Positions 1 through 8,478 of a stretch of DNA of 64,000 nt are shown here, in pieces. The notes below the pieces were generated by a model. It was given only the letters and a program-made list of their open reading frames with translations. It was not told where the DNA came from and ran no database searches. How positions within the stretch are numbered: the stretch's first letter is position 1; each line of letters starts with the position of its first letter. The stretch comes from Betaproteobacteria bacterium. GTDB lineage: Bacteria > Pseudomonadota > Gammaproteobacteria > Burkholderiales > Casimicrobiaceae. The position numbers and the translations under genes are program-made. The stretch is taken from contig JADJWJ010000016.1 of the NCBI GenBank assembly GCA_016716425.1, positions 28,264 through 92,263 of the forward strand, in the 5' to 3' direction.

Positions 1-9
1 CCGCGCTGT

Positions 10-15
10 CATAAT
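10..15 (+). promoter_or_regulatory. possible -10 element upstream of the gamma-CA gene
   Basis: CATAAT in an otherwise GC-rich leader about 58 bases before the ATG at 73. The position suits a promoter for the first gene. The -35 region would lie outside the window, so this rests on one hexamer. Confidence 0.3.
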
Positions 16-72
16 CGCGGGAGCGGCGCCGTACGGTGCGGCGCCAGCGCATCCGCAGCACGGAGATCCCGC

Positions 73-597
73 ATGGCCCGCTATCGCTTCCGCGGCAACG
101 CGCCGCAGGTCCACGAGTCTGCCTTCGTCGCCGACGGCGCGACGGTGATCGGGCGGGTCGTGCTGCACGAGCTCACCAGCGTCTGGCCGGGCGCGGTCAT
201 CCGCGCGGACTCCGAGCCGATCGTCGTGGGCAAGGGCAGCAACGTGCAGGATTGCGCGGTGCTGCACGTCGACCCGGGCGTGCCGATGACGATCGGCGAG
301 AACGTGACCGTCGGCCACCAGGTGATGCTGCACGGCTGCACGATCGGCGACGGCTCGCTGATCGGCATCCAGGCGGTCGTGCTCAACCACGCGGTCATCG
401 GCCGCGACTGCCTGGTCGGCGCCGGCGCGATCGTCACCGAGGGCAAGACGTTTCCCGAGCGCTCGCTGATCCTCGGCGCGCCGGCGAAGGTCGTGCGCGC
501 GCTCACCGACGCCGACGTCGCGATGCTGCGCAACGCCGCCGAGGCGTACATCGAGCGGCGCGGCTACTACAAGACCGAACTCGAGCGCATCGACTGA
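73..597 (+). CDS. gamma-class carbonic anhydrase-like hexapeptide protein
   Basis: 174 residues forming a left-handed beta-helix of hexapeptide repeats, the size of YrdA/PaaY-type gamma-carbonic anhydrase homologues. The family signature VWPGAVIRAD is at 38-46. The three candidate metal histidines are H65 (VLHVDPG), H82 and H87 (GHQVMLHGC), spaced as in zinc-binding members. The start at 73 has a GGAG seven bases upstream. Family members bind zinc as cytoplasmic trimers. Many are not proven to hydrate CO2, so the reaction is inferred and only the fold and metal site are visible. It is probably monocistronic; the next gene has its own leader. Confidence 0.9.
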   Translation: MARYRFRGNAPQVHESAFVADGATVIGRVVLHELTSVWPGAVIRADSEPIVVGKGSNVQDCAVLHVDPGVPMTIGENVTVGHQVMLHGCTIGDGSLIGIQAVVLNHAVIGRDCLVGAGAIVTEGKTFPERSLILGAPAKVVRALTDADVAMLRNAAEAYIERRGYYKTELERID

Positions 598-637
598 AGG
601 CGCGGGCGGGGAGGTACCAAGCGCCCGGGTTCGGCGC

Positions 638-643
638 TATAGT
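638..643 (+). promoter_or_regulatory. possible -10 element for the PAS-cyclase gene
   Basis: TATAGT 39 bases before the ATG at 682, in a GC-rich intergenic stretch. No good -35 hexamer is visible at the usual distance, so the call is weak. Confidence 0.3.
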
Positions 644-681
644 CGACCTCCCGCGCTGCGCGCGGGCTTGAGGAGCAACTG

Positions 682-2718
682 ATGGACCGGACGGAGTCCC
701 GGGACGTCGCATCGCCCCCGCCCGATCTGGTCCGTGCGGGCCTCGACACGCTCGACTTCGGCTTCGCGATCTTCGACGCGGGGTTCGCCCTCGTCGCGTG
801 CAACGTGGCGTTCCGGACCTTGCGCGGCTATCCAGCGGCACTCTGCGTGGCGGGGACACCGCTCGTCGAGTTCTACCGCTACAACGCGGCGCGCGGCGAC
901 TATGGCGCCGGCGACGTCGACGTGCACGCGCAGAACCGGCTCGACCGAGTCCGCGCGCGGCAGCCGCACGCGCTCGAGTACACGGCGGCGTCCGGACAGC
1001 AGCTGAGCGTTCGGTATGCGCCGATCGAAGGCGGCCTCGTGCTGACCTACGCCGACATCACCGCGCGCAAAGAGGCCGAGGCGCTGGCGGCGCAACGGGA
1101 CGAGGAGCTCACGGTCGCGCTCGCCAACATGCCCGGCGCGCTCGCGTACACGGACGGCAAGCTCGACATCGTGCTGTGCAACGACCGGTTCGCCGAGATG
1201 TACGCGGTGCCGCGTTCGCTGCTCGCGCGCGGCCGGCCGTACCCCGCGTTCCTGCGGCATCTGGCGGAGCGCGGCTACTACGGCGAAGGCGACGTCGACG
1301 CGCTGGTCGCTCGCCGCGTCGACAGCCTGCGCAATCCGAGCGGCGTCACCTTCGAGGACCGCACGCCGGACGGCCACACCTACGAGGTTTACCGCCGCCG
1401 TGCCGGCGAGGGCGGCACGGTGACGGTGATCACCGACATCAGCGGGCTCAAGGCGGCGGAGGCGCGCCTCGCACGGAAGGAAGCCGAGCTCGGCATCGCG
1501 CTGGACAACATGCCCGGCGCGCTCGCGTACACGGACGCCCACCTCGACATCGTCGTCTGCAACCGCCGCTTCGCGGACATGTACCCGGTGCCGAAGGCGC
1601 TGCTGCAGCCGGGGGAGCCGTACCCGGCGTTCCTGCGCCACCTCGCCGAGCACGGCTACTACGGCGAGGGCGACGTGGACGCGCTGGTGGCGGCACGCGT
1701 GGAGAGCCTGCGCCACCCGTCCGGCCTCGCCTTCGAGGACCGGGCCCCGGACGGACGCGTGTACCGCGTCGCGCGTCGCGCGGTCGAGTCCGGCGGGACC
1801 ATCACCGTCATCACCGACATCAGCGAACTGAAGCACGCGGAAGGCAAGCTGGTCGACGCGGTCCGTGCGGCCGAGGAGGCGAATCGTCGTGCCACCGAGC
1901 AGAATGCGACGCTGGAGTCGCTGTCATCGAAGCTCCAGCGCTACCTGTCGCCGCAGCTCTACCGGTCGCTGTTCAAGGGCGAGAAGGGCGCGGAGGTCGC
2001 TTCCCAGCGGAAGAAGCTCACCATCTTCTTCTCGGACATCGCGGGCTTCACCGAGACGACCGACCTCCTCGAATCGGAGGAGTTGACGAGCCTGCTCAAC
2101 CAGTACCTGCGCGAAATGTCGTCGATCGCGATCGAGCACGGCGCGACGATCGACAAGTTCATCGGCGACGCGATCATGCTGTTCTTCGGCGACCCCGAGA
2201 CGCGCGGGCCGCGCGAGGACGCAATCGCCTGCGTGCGGATGGCGGTCGCGATGCAGCAGCGGATGCGCGACCTGCAGGCGGAGTGGCGCGAGCGCGGGCA
2301 GGAGCACGTGTTCCAGCTGCGGATCGGCATCAACACCGGCTACTGCACGGTCGGCAACTTCGGCAGCGCCGAGCGCGTCGACTACACGGTCATCGGCAAC
2401 GAGGTGAACCTGGCCTCGCGGCTGCAGACGCACGCCGACCTGGGCGGCATCCTGCTCGCGCACGAGACGTACGCGCTGGTGCGGGACGTCGTGATGTGCG
2501 AGGAGACGGGCACGATCACCGTCAAGGGCTTCTCCAAGCCCGTGCGCACGCACCGCGTCGTGGGCCTGTACGGCGACGACGCGACGCGCGGCCGCGTCAT
2601 CCGGCAGGAGCAGGACGGCCTGCTGCTGGTCGTCGACCGCGGCAAGCTTTCCGACGAAGGGCGGGTCGAAGCGGTGCGCGCGCTGCAGGACGCCGTGCGC
2701 CGGCTGCAGGAGCCGTGA
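682..2718 (+). CDS. class III adenylate cyclase with three PAS domains
   Basis: 678 residues. Three PAS_7-type domains (about 15-130, 140-260 and 267-385) are followed by a short coiled coil and a class III cyclase domain (about 435-650). Metal aspartates are D452 in FFSDIAGFT and D496 in KFIGDA. The purine-selecting Lys is K492, with Thr in DYTVIG, the Lys/Thr pair usual in class IIIb adenylyl cyclases. The Asn/Arg transition-state pair lies in NEVNLASR. PAS 2 and PAS 3 are nearly identical, with a 381-base period, so one arose by recent duplication. There is no membrane segment, so it should be a cytosolic cAMP producer driven by an unknown PAS ligand. It converges on the next gene with a 16-base gap. 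Confidence 0.93.
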   Translation: MDRTESRDVASPPPDLVRAGLDTLDFGFAIFDAGFALVACNVAFRTLRGYPAALCVAGTPLVEFYRYNAARGDYGAGDVDVHAQNRLDRVRARQPHALEYTAASGQQLSVRYAPIEGGLVLTYADITARKEAEALAAQRDEELTVALANMPGALAYTDGKLDIVLCNDRFAEMYAVPRSLLARGRPYPAFLRHLAERGYYGEGDVDALVARRVDSLRNPSGVTFEDRTPDGHTYEVYRRRAGEGGTVTVITDISGLKAAEARLARKEAELGIALDNMPGALAYTDAHLDIVVCNRRFADMYPVPKALLQPGEPYPAFLRHLAEHGYYGEGDVDALVAARVESLRHPSGLAFEDRAPDGRVYRVARRAVESGGTITVITDISELKHAEGKLVDAVRAAEEANRRATEQNATLESLSSKLQRYLSPQLYRSLFKGEKGAEVASQRKKLTIFFSDIAGFTETTDLLESEELTSLLNQYLREMSSIAIEHGATIDKFIGDAIMLFFGDPETRGPREDAIACVRMAVAMQQRMRDLQAEWRERGQEHVFQLRIGINTGYCTVGNFGSAERVDYTVIGNEVNLASRLQTHADLGGILLAHETYALVRDVVMCEETGTITVKGFSKPVRTHRVVGLYGDDATRGRVIRQEQDGLLLVVDRGKLSDEGRVEAVRALQDAVRRLQEP

Positions 2719-2734
2719 AGAGCGGCGGCCAGCC

Positions 2735-3517
2735 CTACATCACGTAGTTGAGCGATAGTCGCCCGCCGTCCGGATACAGCGTGGTGCCGGTCAGGTAGGA
2801 CGCGTCGTCGCTCGCGAGAAACACCGCGACGCTCGCGATCTCCTCGGGTTCGCCCAGCCGTCCCAGCGGCGTGCGCGACAGGATGCGGGACTTCGCCGCT
2901 TCGTCGGTCAGCACGGCGGTCTTCAGCAACTCCGTGGCGATCGACCCCGGGCCGATGCCGACGACGCGGATGCCGAGCGGTGCGAGGCCCATCGCCATGA
3001 CCTTGGTCAGCTGATTCACCCCACCCTTGCTGACCGTGTAGGGCACCTGGTTGGCGATCGCCAGCACCGCGTTCACGCTCGACATGTTGACGATGACGCC
3101 GCGCTGGCCGTGCGTGCGCGGCGGCTGTGCGGCCATCTGTCGCGCCGCCGCCTGCCCGCACAGGAACGGTCCCTTGAGGTTCACGCGCAGCACGCGGTCG
3201 AAGTCGGCCTCCGCGAGGTCGAGGAAGTCGGCGGCGTGCACGATGCCGGCGTTGTTGACCAGAATGTCCAGCGCGCCGAACGCCGCGACGGCGAAGCGGA
3301 CCAGCCGCTCCGCGTCGGCCTTCGTACCGACGTCGGCGGGGCAGAAGCGCGCCGTGCCACCGGCGTCGGCGATCACGCGGGCCAGCGCGTTGCCCGCATC
3401 CTCGTTGACGTCCGCGACGACGACGCGCGCGCCCTCGGCGGCCATTGCCCGCGCGCACGCGGCGCCGATGCCCTGCGCGGCGCCCGTGACGACGGCAACG
3501 CGGTTCTCGAGTCTCAT
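2735..3517 (-). CDS. SDR family oxidoreductase
   Basis: 260 residues, a classical short-chain dehydrogenase. The Rossmann glycine motif TGAAQGIG is at 11-18, NNAG at 88-91, and the catalytic set is S147, Y160 and K164 (YTVSK). The start at 3517 is chosen because AGGAG lies seven bases upstream; an earlier in-frame start lacks this and overlaps the divergent gene's leader. Asp at the end of the second strand (VADVN) suggests NAD preference. The substrate cannot be named. It is divergent from the CoA transferase at 3634 and may share its regulation. Confidence 0.88.
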   Translation of the reverse strand: MRLENRVAVVTGAAQGIGAACARAMAAEGARVVVADVNEDAGNALARVIADAGGTARFCPADVGTKADAERLVRFAVAAFGALDILVNNAGIVHAADFLDLAEADFDRVLRVNLKGPFLCGQAAARQMAAQPPRTHGQRGVIVNMSSVNAVLAIANQVPYTVSKGGVNQLTKVMAMGLAPLGIRVVGIGPGSIATELLKTAVLTDEAAKSRILSRTPLGRLGEPEEIASVAVFLASDDASYLTGTTLYPDGGRLSLNYVM

Positions 3518-3633
3518 CCTGCGGCTCCTTTGTGCGCGGCTCGTGCGCGGCGCGGCACGAGATAGGTGGATGTGGCATTGTGACACTGGCGCCCCCCGCG
3601 GCGCGCGCCGCGCAACCGAACGGAGACACGTGC

Positions 3634-4818
3634 ATGAGCGAAGCGCTGCCCCTGGCGGGCATCCGGGTGGTCGAGTTCGCCCACATGGTGATGGGGCCGA
3701 CGTGCGGCCTGCTGCTGGCCGACCTGGGCGCCGACGTGGTCAAGGTCGAGCCCGTGGGCGACGGCGACAGCACGCGCCGGCTCACGGGATCGGGCGCGGG
3801 CTTCTGGCCGACCTACAACCGCAACAAGCGCAGCCTCGCCGTGGACCTGCAGTCGCCCGACGGCATGGCCATCGTGCGCAAGCTCCTGGCCACCGCCGAC
3901 GTGATGACCGAGAACTTCCGGCCAGGCGCGATGGACAGCCTGGGCCTCTCGTACGACGACGCGAAGGCGCTGAATCCGCGGATCGTCTACGCGTCGATGA
4001 AGGGCTTCCTGCCCGGGCCGTACGACCACCGCACCGCGCTCGACGAAGTCGTGCAAATGATGGGCGGCCTCGCCTACATGACCGGCCCCGAGGGGCGGCC
4101 GCTGCGTGCGGGCGCGTCGATCAACGACGTGATGGGCGGGATGTTCGCGGCGTACGGCATCCTTGCCGCGCTGCTCGAGCGCCAGCGCACGGGGCGCGGA
4201 CAGTACCTGCAGAGTTCGCTCTACGAGAACACGGCGTTCCTCGTCGCGCAGCACATGCTGCAGTACGCGGTGACCGGCACGCCGGCGGCGCCGATGCCGA
4301 GCCGGCTGTCCGCGTGGGCGATCTACGACGTGTTCGCGACCGCCGACGGCGAGCAGGTGTTCGTCGGCTGCGTCAGCGACTCGCAGTGGCCGGCGTTCTG
4401 CGGCGCGTTCGGCTTTCCCGATCTGCTGGCCGACCCGGCGCTCGCGAGCAACAACCAGCGCGTGCACGCCCGCGAGCGGCTGCTGCCGGTCGTGCGCGAA
4501 CGGCTCGCGACGTTCACGAAGCGGCAGGTCATGGACAAGTGCGAGGCGGCGGGCCTGCCGTTCGCGCCGATCCGGAAGCCCGAGGACTTGTTCGAGGATC
4601 CGCACCTCGCGGCGTCGGGCGGGCTCGCGGACATCACGCTCCCCGACGGCCGCGCCGCGCGCGTGCCCAAGCTGCCGCTTGCCATGGACGGCCGGCGCTT
4701 CGGCGCGCGGCTGCCCGTGCCGAGCGTCGGCAGCCACACGGCGGCGCTGTTGCGCGAGCTTGGCTATTCCGATGACGCCGTGCGGTCGCTGATCGCGGCT
4801 GGGGTCGTCGGGGCCTGA
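3634..4818 (+). CDS. family III CoA transferase (CaiB/BaiF)
   Basis: 394 residues, the normal length for formyl-CoA/carnitine-type CoA transferases. The N-terminal half holds the nucleotide-binding motif LADLGADVVKVE (about 29-39). The catalytic aspartate that forms the acyl anhydride is D137 in ALDEVVQMMGG. The start at 3634 begins the conserved PLAGIRVVEF segment and has GGAG nine bases upstream. The enzyme moves CoA between carboxylic acids; donor and acceptor cannot be read from sequence. The divergent SDR suggests a small acyl-CoA pathway. Confidence 0.9.
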   Translation: MSEALPLAGIRVVEFAHMVMGPTCGLLLADLGADVVKVEPVGDGDSTRRLTGSGAGFWPTYNRNKRSLAVDLQSPDGMAIVRKLLATADVMTENFRPGAMDSLGLSYDDAKALNPRIVYASMKGFLPGPYDHRTALDEVVQMMGGLAYMTGPEGRPLRAGASINDVMGGMFAAYGILAALLERQRTGRGQYLQSSLYENTAFLVAQHMLQYAVTGTPAAPMPSRLSAWAIYDVFATADGEQVFVGCVSDSQWPAFCGAFGFPDLLADPALASNNQRVHARERLLPVVRERLATFTKRQVMDKCEAAGLPFAPIRKPEDLFEDPHLAASGGLADITLPDGRAARVPKLPLAMDGRRFGARLPVPSVGSHTAALLRELGYSDDAVRSLIAAGVVGA

Positions 4819-4889
4819 CGCGCCGCCGGCGCGCCATTGATACACTAGCGAACAGCCGTCCGCCGCGGCGGCGACACCGGGAGATCGAG

Positions 4890-5513
4890 ATGGCCGCATC
4901 GCGCACGCGGGCCAAGGTGGCCCGCCCCACGGAACAGGAAGCCGCCGAGGCGGTGCGCACGCTGATCCGCTGGGCCGGCGACGACCCGAAGCGCGAGGGC
5001 CTGCTCGACACGCCGATGCGCGTCGTGCGCTCGTACCGCGAGTTCTTCGCAGGCTACGGGCAGGATCCCAATGCGATTCTCGCGCGCACGTTCTCCGAGG
5101 TCGAGGGCTACGACGAGATGGTCGTGATGAACGACATCCGGTTCGAGAGCCACTGCGAGCACCATATGGTGCCGATCATCGGCAAGGCGCACATCGGCTA
5201 CCTGCCCGACCGGCGGGTCGTCGGCATCTCCAAGCTCGCGCGGCTCGTGGAGATCTACGCGAAGCGCCTGCAGATCCAGGAGAAGATGACCGTGCAGATC
5301 GCCGACTCGCTGCAGAGCGTGCTGCAGCCGAAGGGCGTCGCGGTCGTCATCGAGGCGGCGCACCAGTGCATGACCACGCGCGGCGTCCACAAGCCGGGCG
5401 TCGGCCTGGTGACGAGCCGGATGCTGGGGGCGTTCCGGACCAACGCCGCGACGCGGCGCGAGTTCTTCGCGACGATCGGGCTGACGGCGCGGGGCGGGTT
5501 GCCCAATACCTGA
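4890..5513 (+). CDS. folE: GTP cyclohydrolase I, FolE
   Basis: 207 residues, type IA GTP cyclohydrolase, the first step of tetrahydrofolate (and pterin) synthesis from GTP. Zinc ligands are C89 and the histidines of CEHH (H91/H92) plus C160 in HQCMTTRG. The KAHIGYLP and GISKLARLVE segments are family signatures. The ATG at 4890 follows a GGGAG, and TACACT at 4841-4846 is a possible -10. It is a free-standing gene; the following hypothetical gene starts 15 bases after its stop and could be co-transcribed. Confidence 0.97.
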   Translation: MAASRTRAKVARPTEQEAAEAVRTLIRWAGDDPKREGLLDTPMRVVRSYREFFAGYGQDPNAILARTFSEVEGYDEMVVMNDIRFESHCEHHMVPIIGKAHIGYLPDRRVVGISKLARLVEIYAKRLQIQEKMTVQIADSLQSVLQPKGVAVVIEAAHQCMTTRGVHKPGVGLVTSRMLGAFRTNAATRREFFATIGLTARGGLPNT

Positions 5514-5528
5514 GTGGGGAGGGCGGGG

Positions 5529-6092
5529 ATGCAGCGCCAAGTGAACTGCACCGCGGACCGGGTTCCGACGGTCGAGGGCATCTGGCCAGGCACGACGACC
5601 GTTGCGGATCGGAGCAAGTCCGTGCTGCTTGCTTACGTGAGGCGATCCGCGTCGGCAATCTACATCGATCCGGCAAACATGGAGCGGGTTGTCGGGGCAC
5701 TGCGGGCGCGTTTCGAAGGGGACCGCCTGCTGATTCCAACGGGAAAGACGCTTGCGGCGCTTGACGGCATGTTGCTCCGGTGCGCGAGGCGCCCGTGGGG
5801 CGCGCTGCCGCTCTCCGAACCTGTCGAAGTCGGTGACGGCAGCGTCCTTGCCGACCGGCGCTGCTCGCTGGTCGAGCCGTTTCAGTGCGCGCACGTGGAA
5901 GCGCCCGACCGGACGTTCAAGTACTCGTTCAGGGCACCGGATTACGGGATGTCGGTATGCCGACTCTCGCCCGGCGATACTTGCATCTCATGGGCGGCGC
6001 AGGAGATGTGCGACACGTACGCGGAGCCGCGATGCCGCCCGGAACCCGCGGTGCGGCAACTGGTTACCGCGTGGGTTTGCTCGATGTTGTAG
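5529..6092 (+). CDS. hypothetical protein, no recognised family
   Basis: 187 residues. I do not recognise a family. A GGGAGGG lies a few bases before the ATG at 5529, which I prefer to a GTG at 5514 touching the folE stop. It has no signal peptide or membrane segment and is cysteine-rich in its C-terminal half. Codon use is less GC-biased than in the flanking genes, consistent with a recently acquired or fast-evolving orphan. It sits between folE and a CCCAAG simple repeat. It could be spurious, but the good ribosome site argues for a real gene. Confidence 0.5.
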   Translation: MQRQVNCTADRVPTVEGIWPGTTTVADRSKSVLLAYVRRSASAIYIDPANMERVVGALRARFEGDRLLIPTGKTLAALDGMLLRCARRPWGALPLSEPVEVGDGSVLADRRCSLVEPFQCAHVEAPDRTFKYSFRAPDYGMSVCRLSPGDTCISWAAQEMCDTYAEPRCRPEPAVRQLVTAWVCSML

Positions 6093-6217
6093 CGAACGGC
6101 ACGGCACGGGGACACGCAGCACCGCCTTTGCCGGCACGCGGCTTGCCTCCCGCCAGCGTCGGTGCTGACAGGCTGGTGCGCCGAACATGCGTGTCGGACC
6201 AACGGTACAATTGTTGT

Positions 6218-6265
6218 CCCAAGCCCAAGCCCAAGCCCAAGCCCAAGCCCAAGCCCAAGCCCAAG
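6218..6265 (+). repeat. CCCAAG hexanucleotide tandem repeat, 8 copies
   Basis: Eight perfect head-to-tail copies of CCCAAG (48 bases) end 13 bases before the ATG at 6279. Because the unit is six bases, changes in copy number would not shift the reading frame but would change leader spacing. The rest of the 6093-6278 gap shows only a possible TACAAT at 6206-6211. Confidence 0.95.
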
Positions 6266-6278
6266 CGCGAACCGGCCG

Positions 6279-6677
6279 ATGCCCGCCCCCGACCCGCTGG
6301 AGGTCTGCGATGGTCTGTGCCGCTACCGTCCGACCGGCAGGTACTCACTCGTCGAGGCGGTCGACCTCGTGTCCGACGCGATTGCGCACTGCCGCGAGCG
6401 GCGCGTGCCCAGGCTGCTGGTGGACGCGACAGGCTTCGTCGACCTTCCGTTCCCGACGCTCGTCGACCGCTTCCTGATGGTCGAGGACTGGGCGCAGGAG
6501 GCGAAGGGAACGGTCGTCGTGGCCATGATGATCGCGCCCGAGTACATCCACCCGCGCAAATTCGGGGTGAAGGTCGCGCTGCAGTTCGGGTTGATCTGCG
6601 ACGTCTGTTCGTCGGAGGAGGAGGCCTTGGCTTGGCTGGCGGCGACCGCGGGCCATGCGGCCCACAGCGGCAAGTGA
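6279..6677 (+). CDS. STAS-like small cytosolic protein
   Basis: 132 residues. The pattern of a helix, then RRVPRLLVDATGF, a helical stretch, then a VVVAMM strand and a final EEEALAWL helix resembles the STAS/SpoIIAA fold seen in many short proteobacterial proteins of unknown role. I infer the fold from strand-helix order, not a signature. The ATG at 6279 is preferred over an upstream ATG at 6162 that would translate the CCCAAG repeat as a Pro-Ser run. No convincing ribosome site is visible because the repeat occupies that region. Confidence 0.55.
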   Translation: MPAPDPLEVCDGLCRYRPTGRYSLVEAVDLVSDAIAHCRERRVPRLLVDATGFVDLPFPTLVDRFLMVEDWAQEAKGTVVVAMMIAPEYIHPRKFGVKVALQFGLICDVCSSEEEALAWLAATAGHAAHSGK

Positions 6678-6751
6678 CCTCGCCATCGCCGACCGCCGCC
6701 CGCGGGTCCGGGGCCCGTGGCAACAGGTGACACGCCACAGGCACGTTCCCG

Positions 6752-7075
6752 TCATTGAGGGGCCTTGTACGCCAGGCCGCCGGCCTTCTTCATCGCCTCG
6801 ACGGCTTCGTCCATTGTCAGCAGCGGCGTCGTCCGGTACGAGGCCATGGCGCCGGAGGAACCGACGGCCATCGCGAACGCGGCGGCGGTCGTCGCATCCG
6901 GCATTTCGGCGATGGCGACGATGTCGTACTCGCCGAACGTGAACCACATGCCGTGCAGCTTTCCGCCCACCCTTTCCATCAGCGGCCGGATCGCGGCGGC
7001 CCGATCCTGCGGGTGCTTCACCATGGCACCGATCGCTGCCGCACCGTACGAGGCCTGCACCAGGTAAATGGCCAT
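6752..7075 (-). CDS. GYD domain-containing protein
   Basis: 107 residues covering the whole GYD family domain. It starts with the typical MAIYLVQASYG, has a central GGKLHGMWFTFGEYD segment that gives the family its name, and ends in MDEAVEAMKKA. GGGAG lies five bases before the ATG at 7075. Family members are small cytosolic alpha/beta-barrel-type proteins without an assigned reaction. It is divergent from the binding protein at 7322. Confidence 0.85.
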   Translation of the reverse strand: MAIYLVQASYGAAAIGAMVKHPQDRAAAIRPLMERVGGKLHGMWFTFGEYDIVAIAEMPDATTAAAFAMAVGSSGAMASYRTTPLLTMDEAVEAMKKAGGLAYKAPQ

Positions 7076-7198
7076 CTCGGCTCCCGGAAATGCGCGCGGA
7101 GCGCGCGCGGCTGGGATCGTACGCCGATCGCGTGCGCGAAGGCAACGAGTCCCCGGGGCCAGGCGTGCTGACGCGGCGCGCCGGTTCGAGCGGGCACC

Positions 7199-7226
7199 GC
7201 GTCCCGCGCCGCCACGCGCGGGACGC
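7199..7226. repeat. perfect 10-bp inverted repeat in a divergent intergenic region
   Basis: GCGTCCCGCG at 7199-7208 and its exact complement at 7217-7226, with an eight-base loop. It lies between two divergently transcribed genes, so it is not an ordinary terminator. It may be an operator or chance structure in GC-rich DNA. The rest of the 7076-7321 gap shows nothing clear. Confidence 0.4.
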
Positions 7227-7321
7227 GCCGGACGACCGCATGCCGGCGGCCCGGCCGCACCCTGGTTATCCGGACGGGCGTACCATGCCCGGATCGCGCT
7301 GGCGGACGGGGGATGGTGGCG

Positions 7322-8311
7322 ATGAATCGGCGGACGTTCGTCCTCGCCGTGGCGGTCGGCCTCGGTGCCGCGCCGCGGCTCGCGCAGCCGGCCGGCAAGG
7401 TGTATCGCATCGGAATTCTCGGCAACGCGCCGATGCGGCCGGAGGCGGAGTTCCGGACGTCCAACTGGGTCCAGGCGCTGCGCGATCTGGGCTGGATCGA
7501 CGGGCAGAACGTGATGTTCGAGCGGCGGGCCTCGGATGGCAAGTCCGAGCTCCTGCCCCAGCTCGCGCGCGAGCTCGTCGGCGCCAGGGTCGACCTGATC
7601 GCGACGTTTTCGAGCCAGGACGCCGCCGCGGCGCGGCACGCGACCTCGACCATCCCCATCGTCATGATCTTCAGCGGGCTCGATCCGGTGGAAGAGGGCC
7701 TCGTCGACAGCTTCGCGCGACCGGGCGGCAATCTCACCGGCGTCTCGCGCATGCTGGGCGAGACGGACGCCAAGCGCCTCGAGCTGATCCGGGAGATGCT
7801 GCCAGCCGCAGCCCGCGTCGGCGTGGTCGCCAATGCGCGGGCCGACGCCGACCTGCAGTCCCGCTACGAGCAGCGGCTGCGCGCCGCCGCGCGAGGTCTC
7901 ACGCTCGAGCCCCGCTTCTTCCCGTATCGGAGCCTGGCGGACGTGGAAGGGGCATTCCCCGCGATGGTGGAGAAGGGCGTGCAGGCATTCCTGCTGGAAC
8001 CGAACTTCTTCACGTTCAGGAATCGCGACCGCATCGCCGGGCTCGCCTTGCAGCATCGGCTGCCCGGCGTGTTCACGCTGCGGGAATACACGCTCGCGGG
8101 CGGGCTGATGTCGTACGGGCCCGACTACGCGTCGCTGGAGCGGCAGCACGCACGCTACGTCGATCGGATTCTGCGCGGCGCGAGCCCGGGCGAGCTTCCG
8201 GTCGCGCAGCCGACGAAGTTCGCCCTCGCGGTGAACCTCAAGTCGGCGAAGGCGCTCGGCATCGCGGTGCCCCGGCCCATGTTGCTGCGCGCGGACGAGC
8301 TGATCGAGTGA
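7322..8311 (+). CDS. ABC transporter substrate-binding protein (ABC_sub_bind family)
   Basis: 329 residues from the ATG at 7322; an in-frame ATG at 7313 is also possible. A signal peptide occupies about residues 1-25 (MNRRTF, then an Ala/Val/Leu core ending ARLAQ-type). The mature protein starts with YRIGILG and has the two-lobed layout of the ABC_sub_bind family: LRDLGWIDGQNV, RVDLIATFSS, and GLVDSFARPGGNLTGVS, the last being a family hallmark. No permease or ATPase gene is adjacent, as is common for this family in Burkholderiales. The ligand is unknown. Confidence 0.88.
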   Translation: MNRRTFVLAVAVGLGAAPRLAQPAGKVYRIGILGNAPMRPEAEFRTSNWVQALRDLGWIDGQNVMFERRASDGKSELLPQLARELVGARVDLIATFSSQDAAAARHATSTIPIVMIFSGLDPVEEGLVDSFARPGGNLTGVSRMLGETDAKRLELIREMLPAAARVGVVANARADADLQSRYEQRLRAAARGLTLEPRFFPYRSLADVEGAFPAMVEKGVQAFLLEPNFFTFRNRDRIAGLALQHRLPGVFTLREYTLAGGLMSYGPDYASLERQHARYVDRILRGASPGELPVAQPTKFALAVNLKSAKALGIAVPRPMLLRADELIE

Positions 8312-8478
8312 CGGGGGCACGCCCCGCCGGCGGTCGCGACGAGCGCGCGCCGGCGCGCGACTCGCGGCGGAGTTGACGCCGCGCTCGCGGTTCCGCACCA
8401 TGGCTGCGTCGCCGGCGACGCGCGGCGCCGGCACGCCGGCCGCCATCACGCCGTCGAGATCCGCGCCCAAGGACGCCG

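Noticed and set aside
6162..6677. Longer gene start that translates the CCCAAG repeat as a Pro-Ser run
   Set aside because: The conserved-looking domain begins after the ATG at 6279, and the upstream part reads like non-coding leader.
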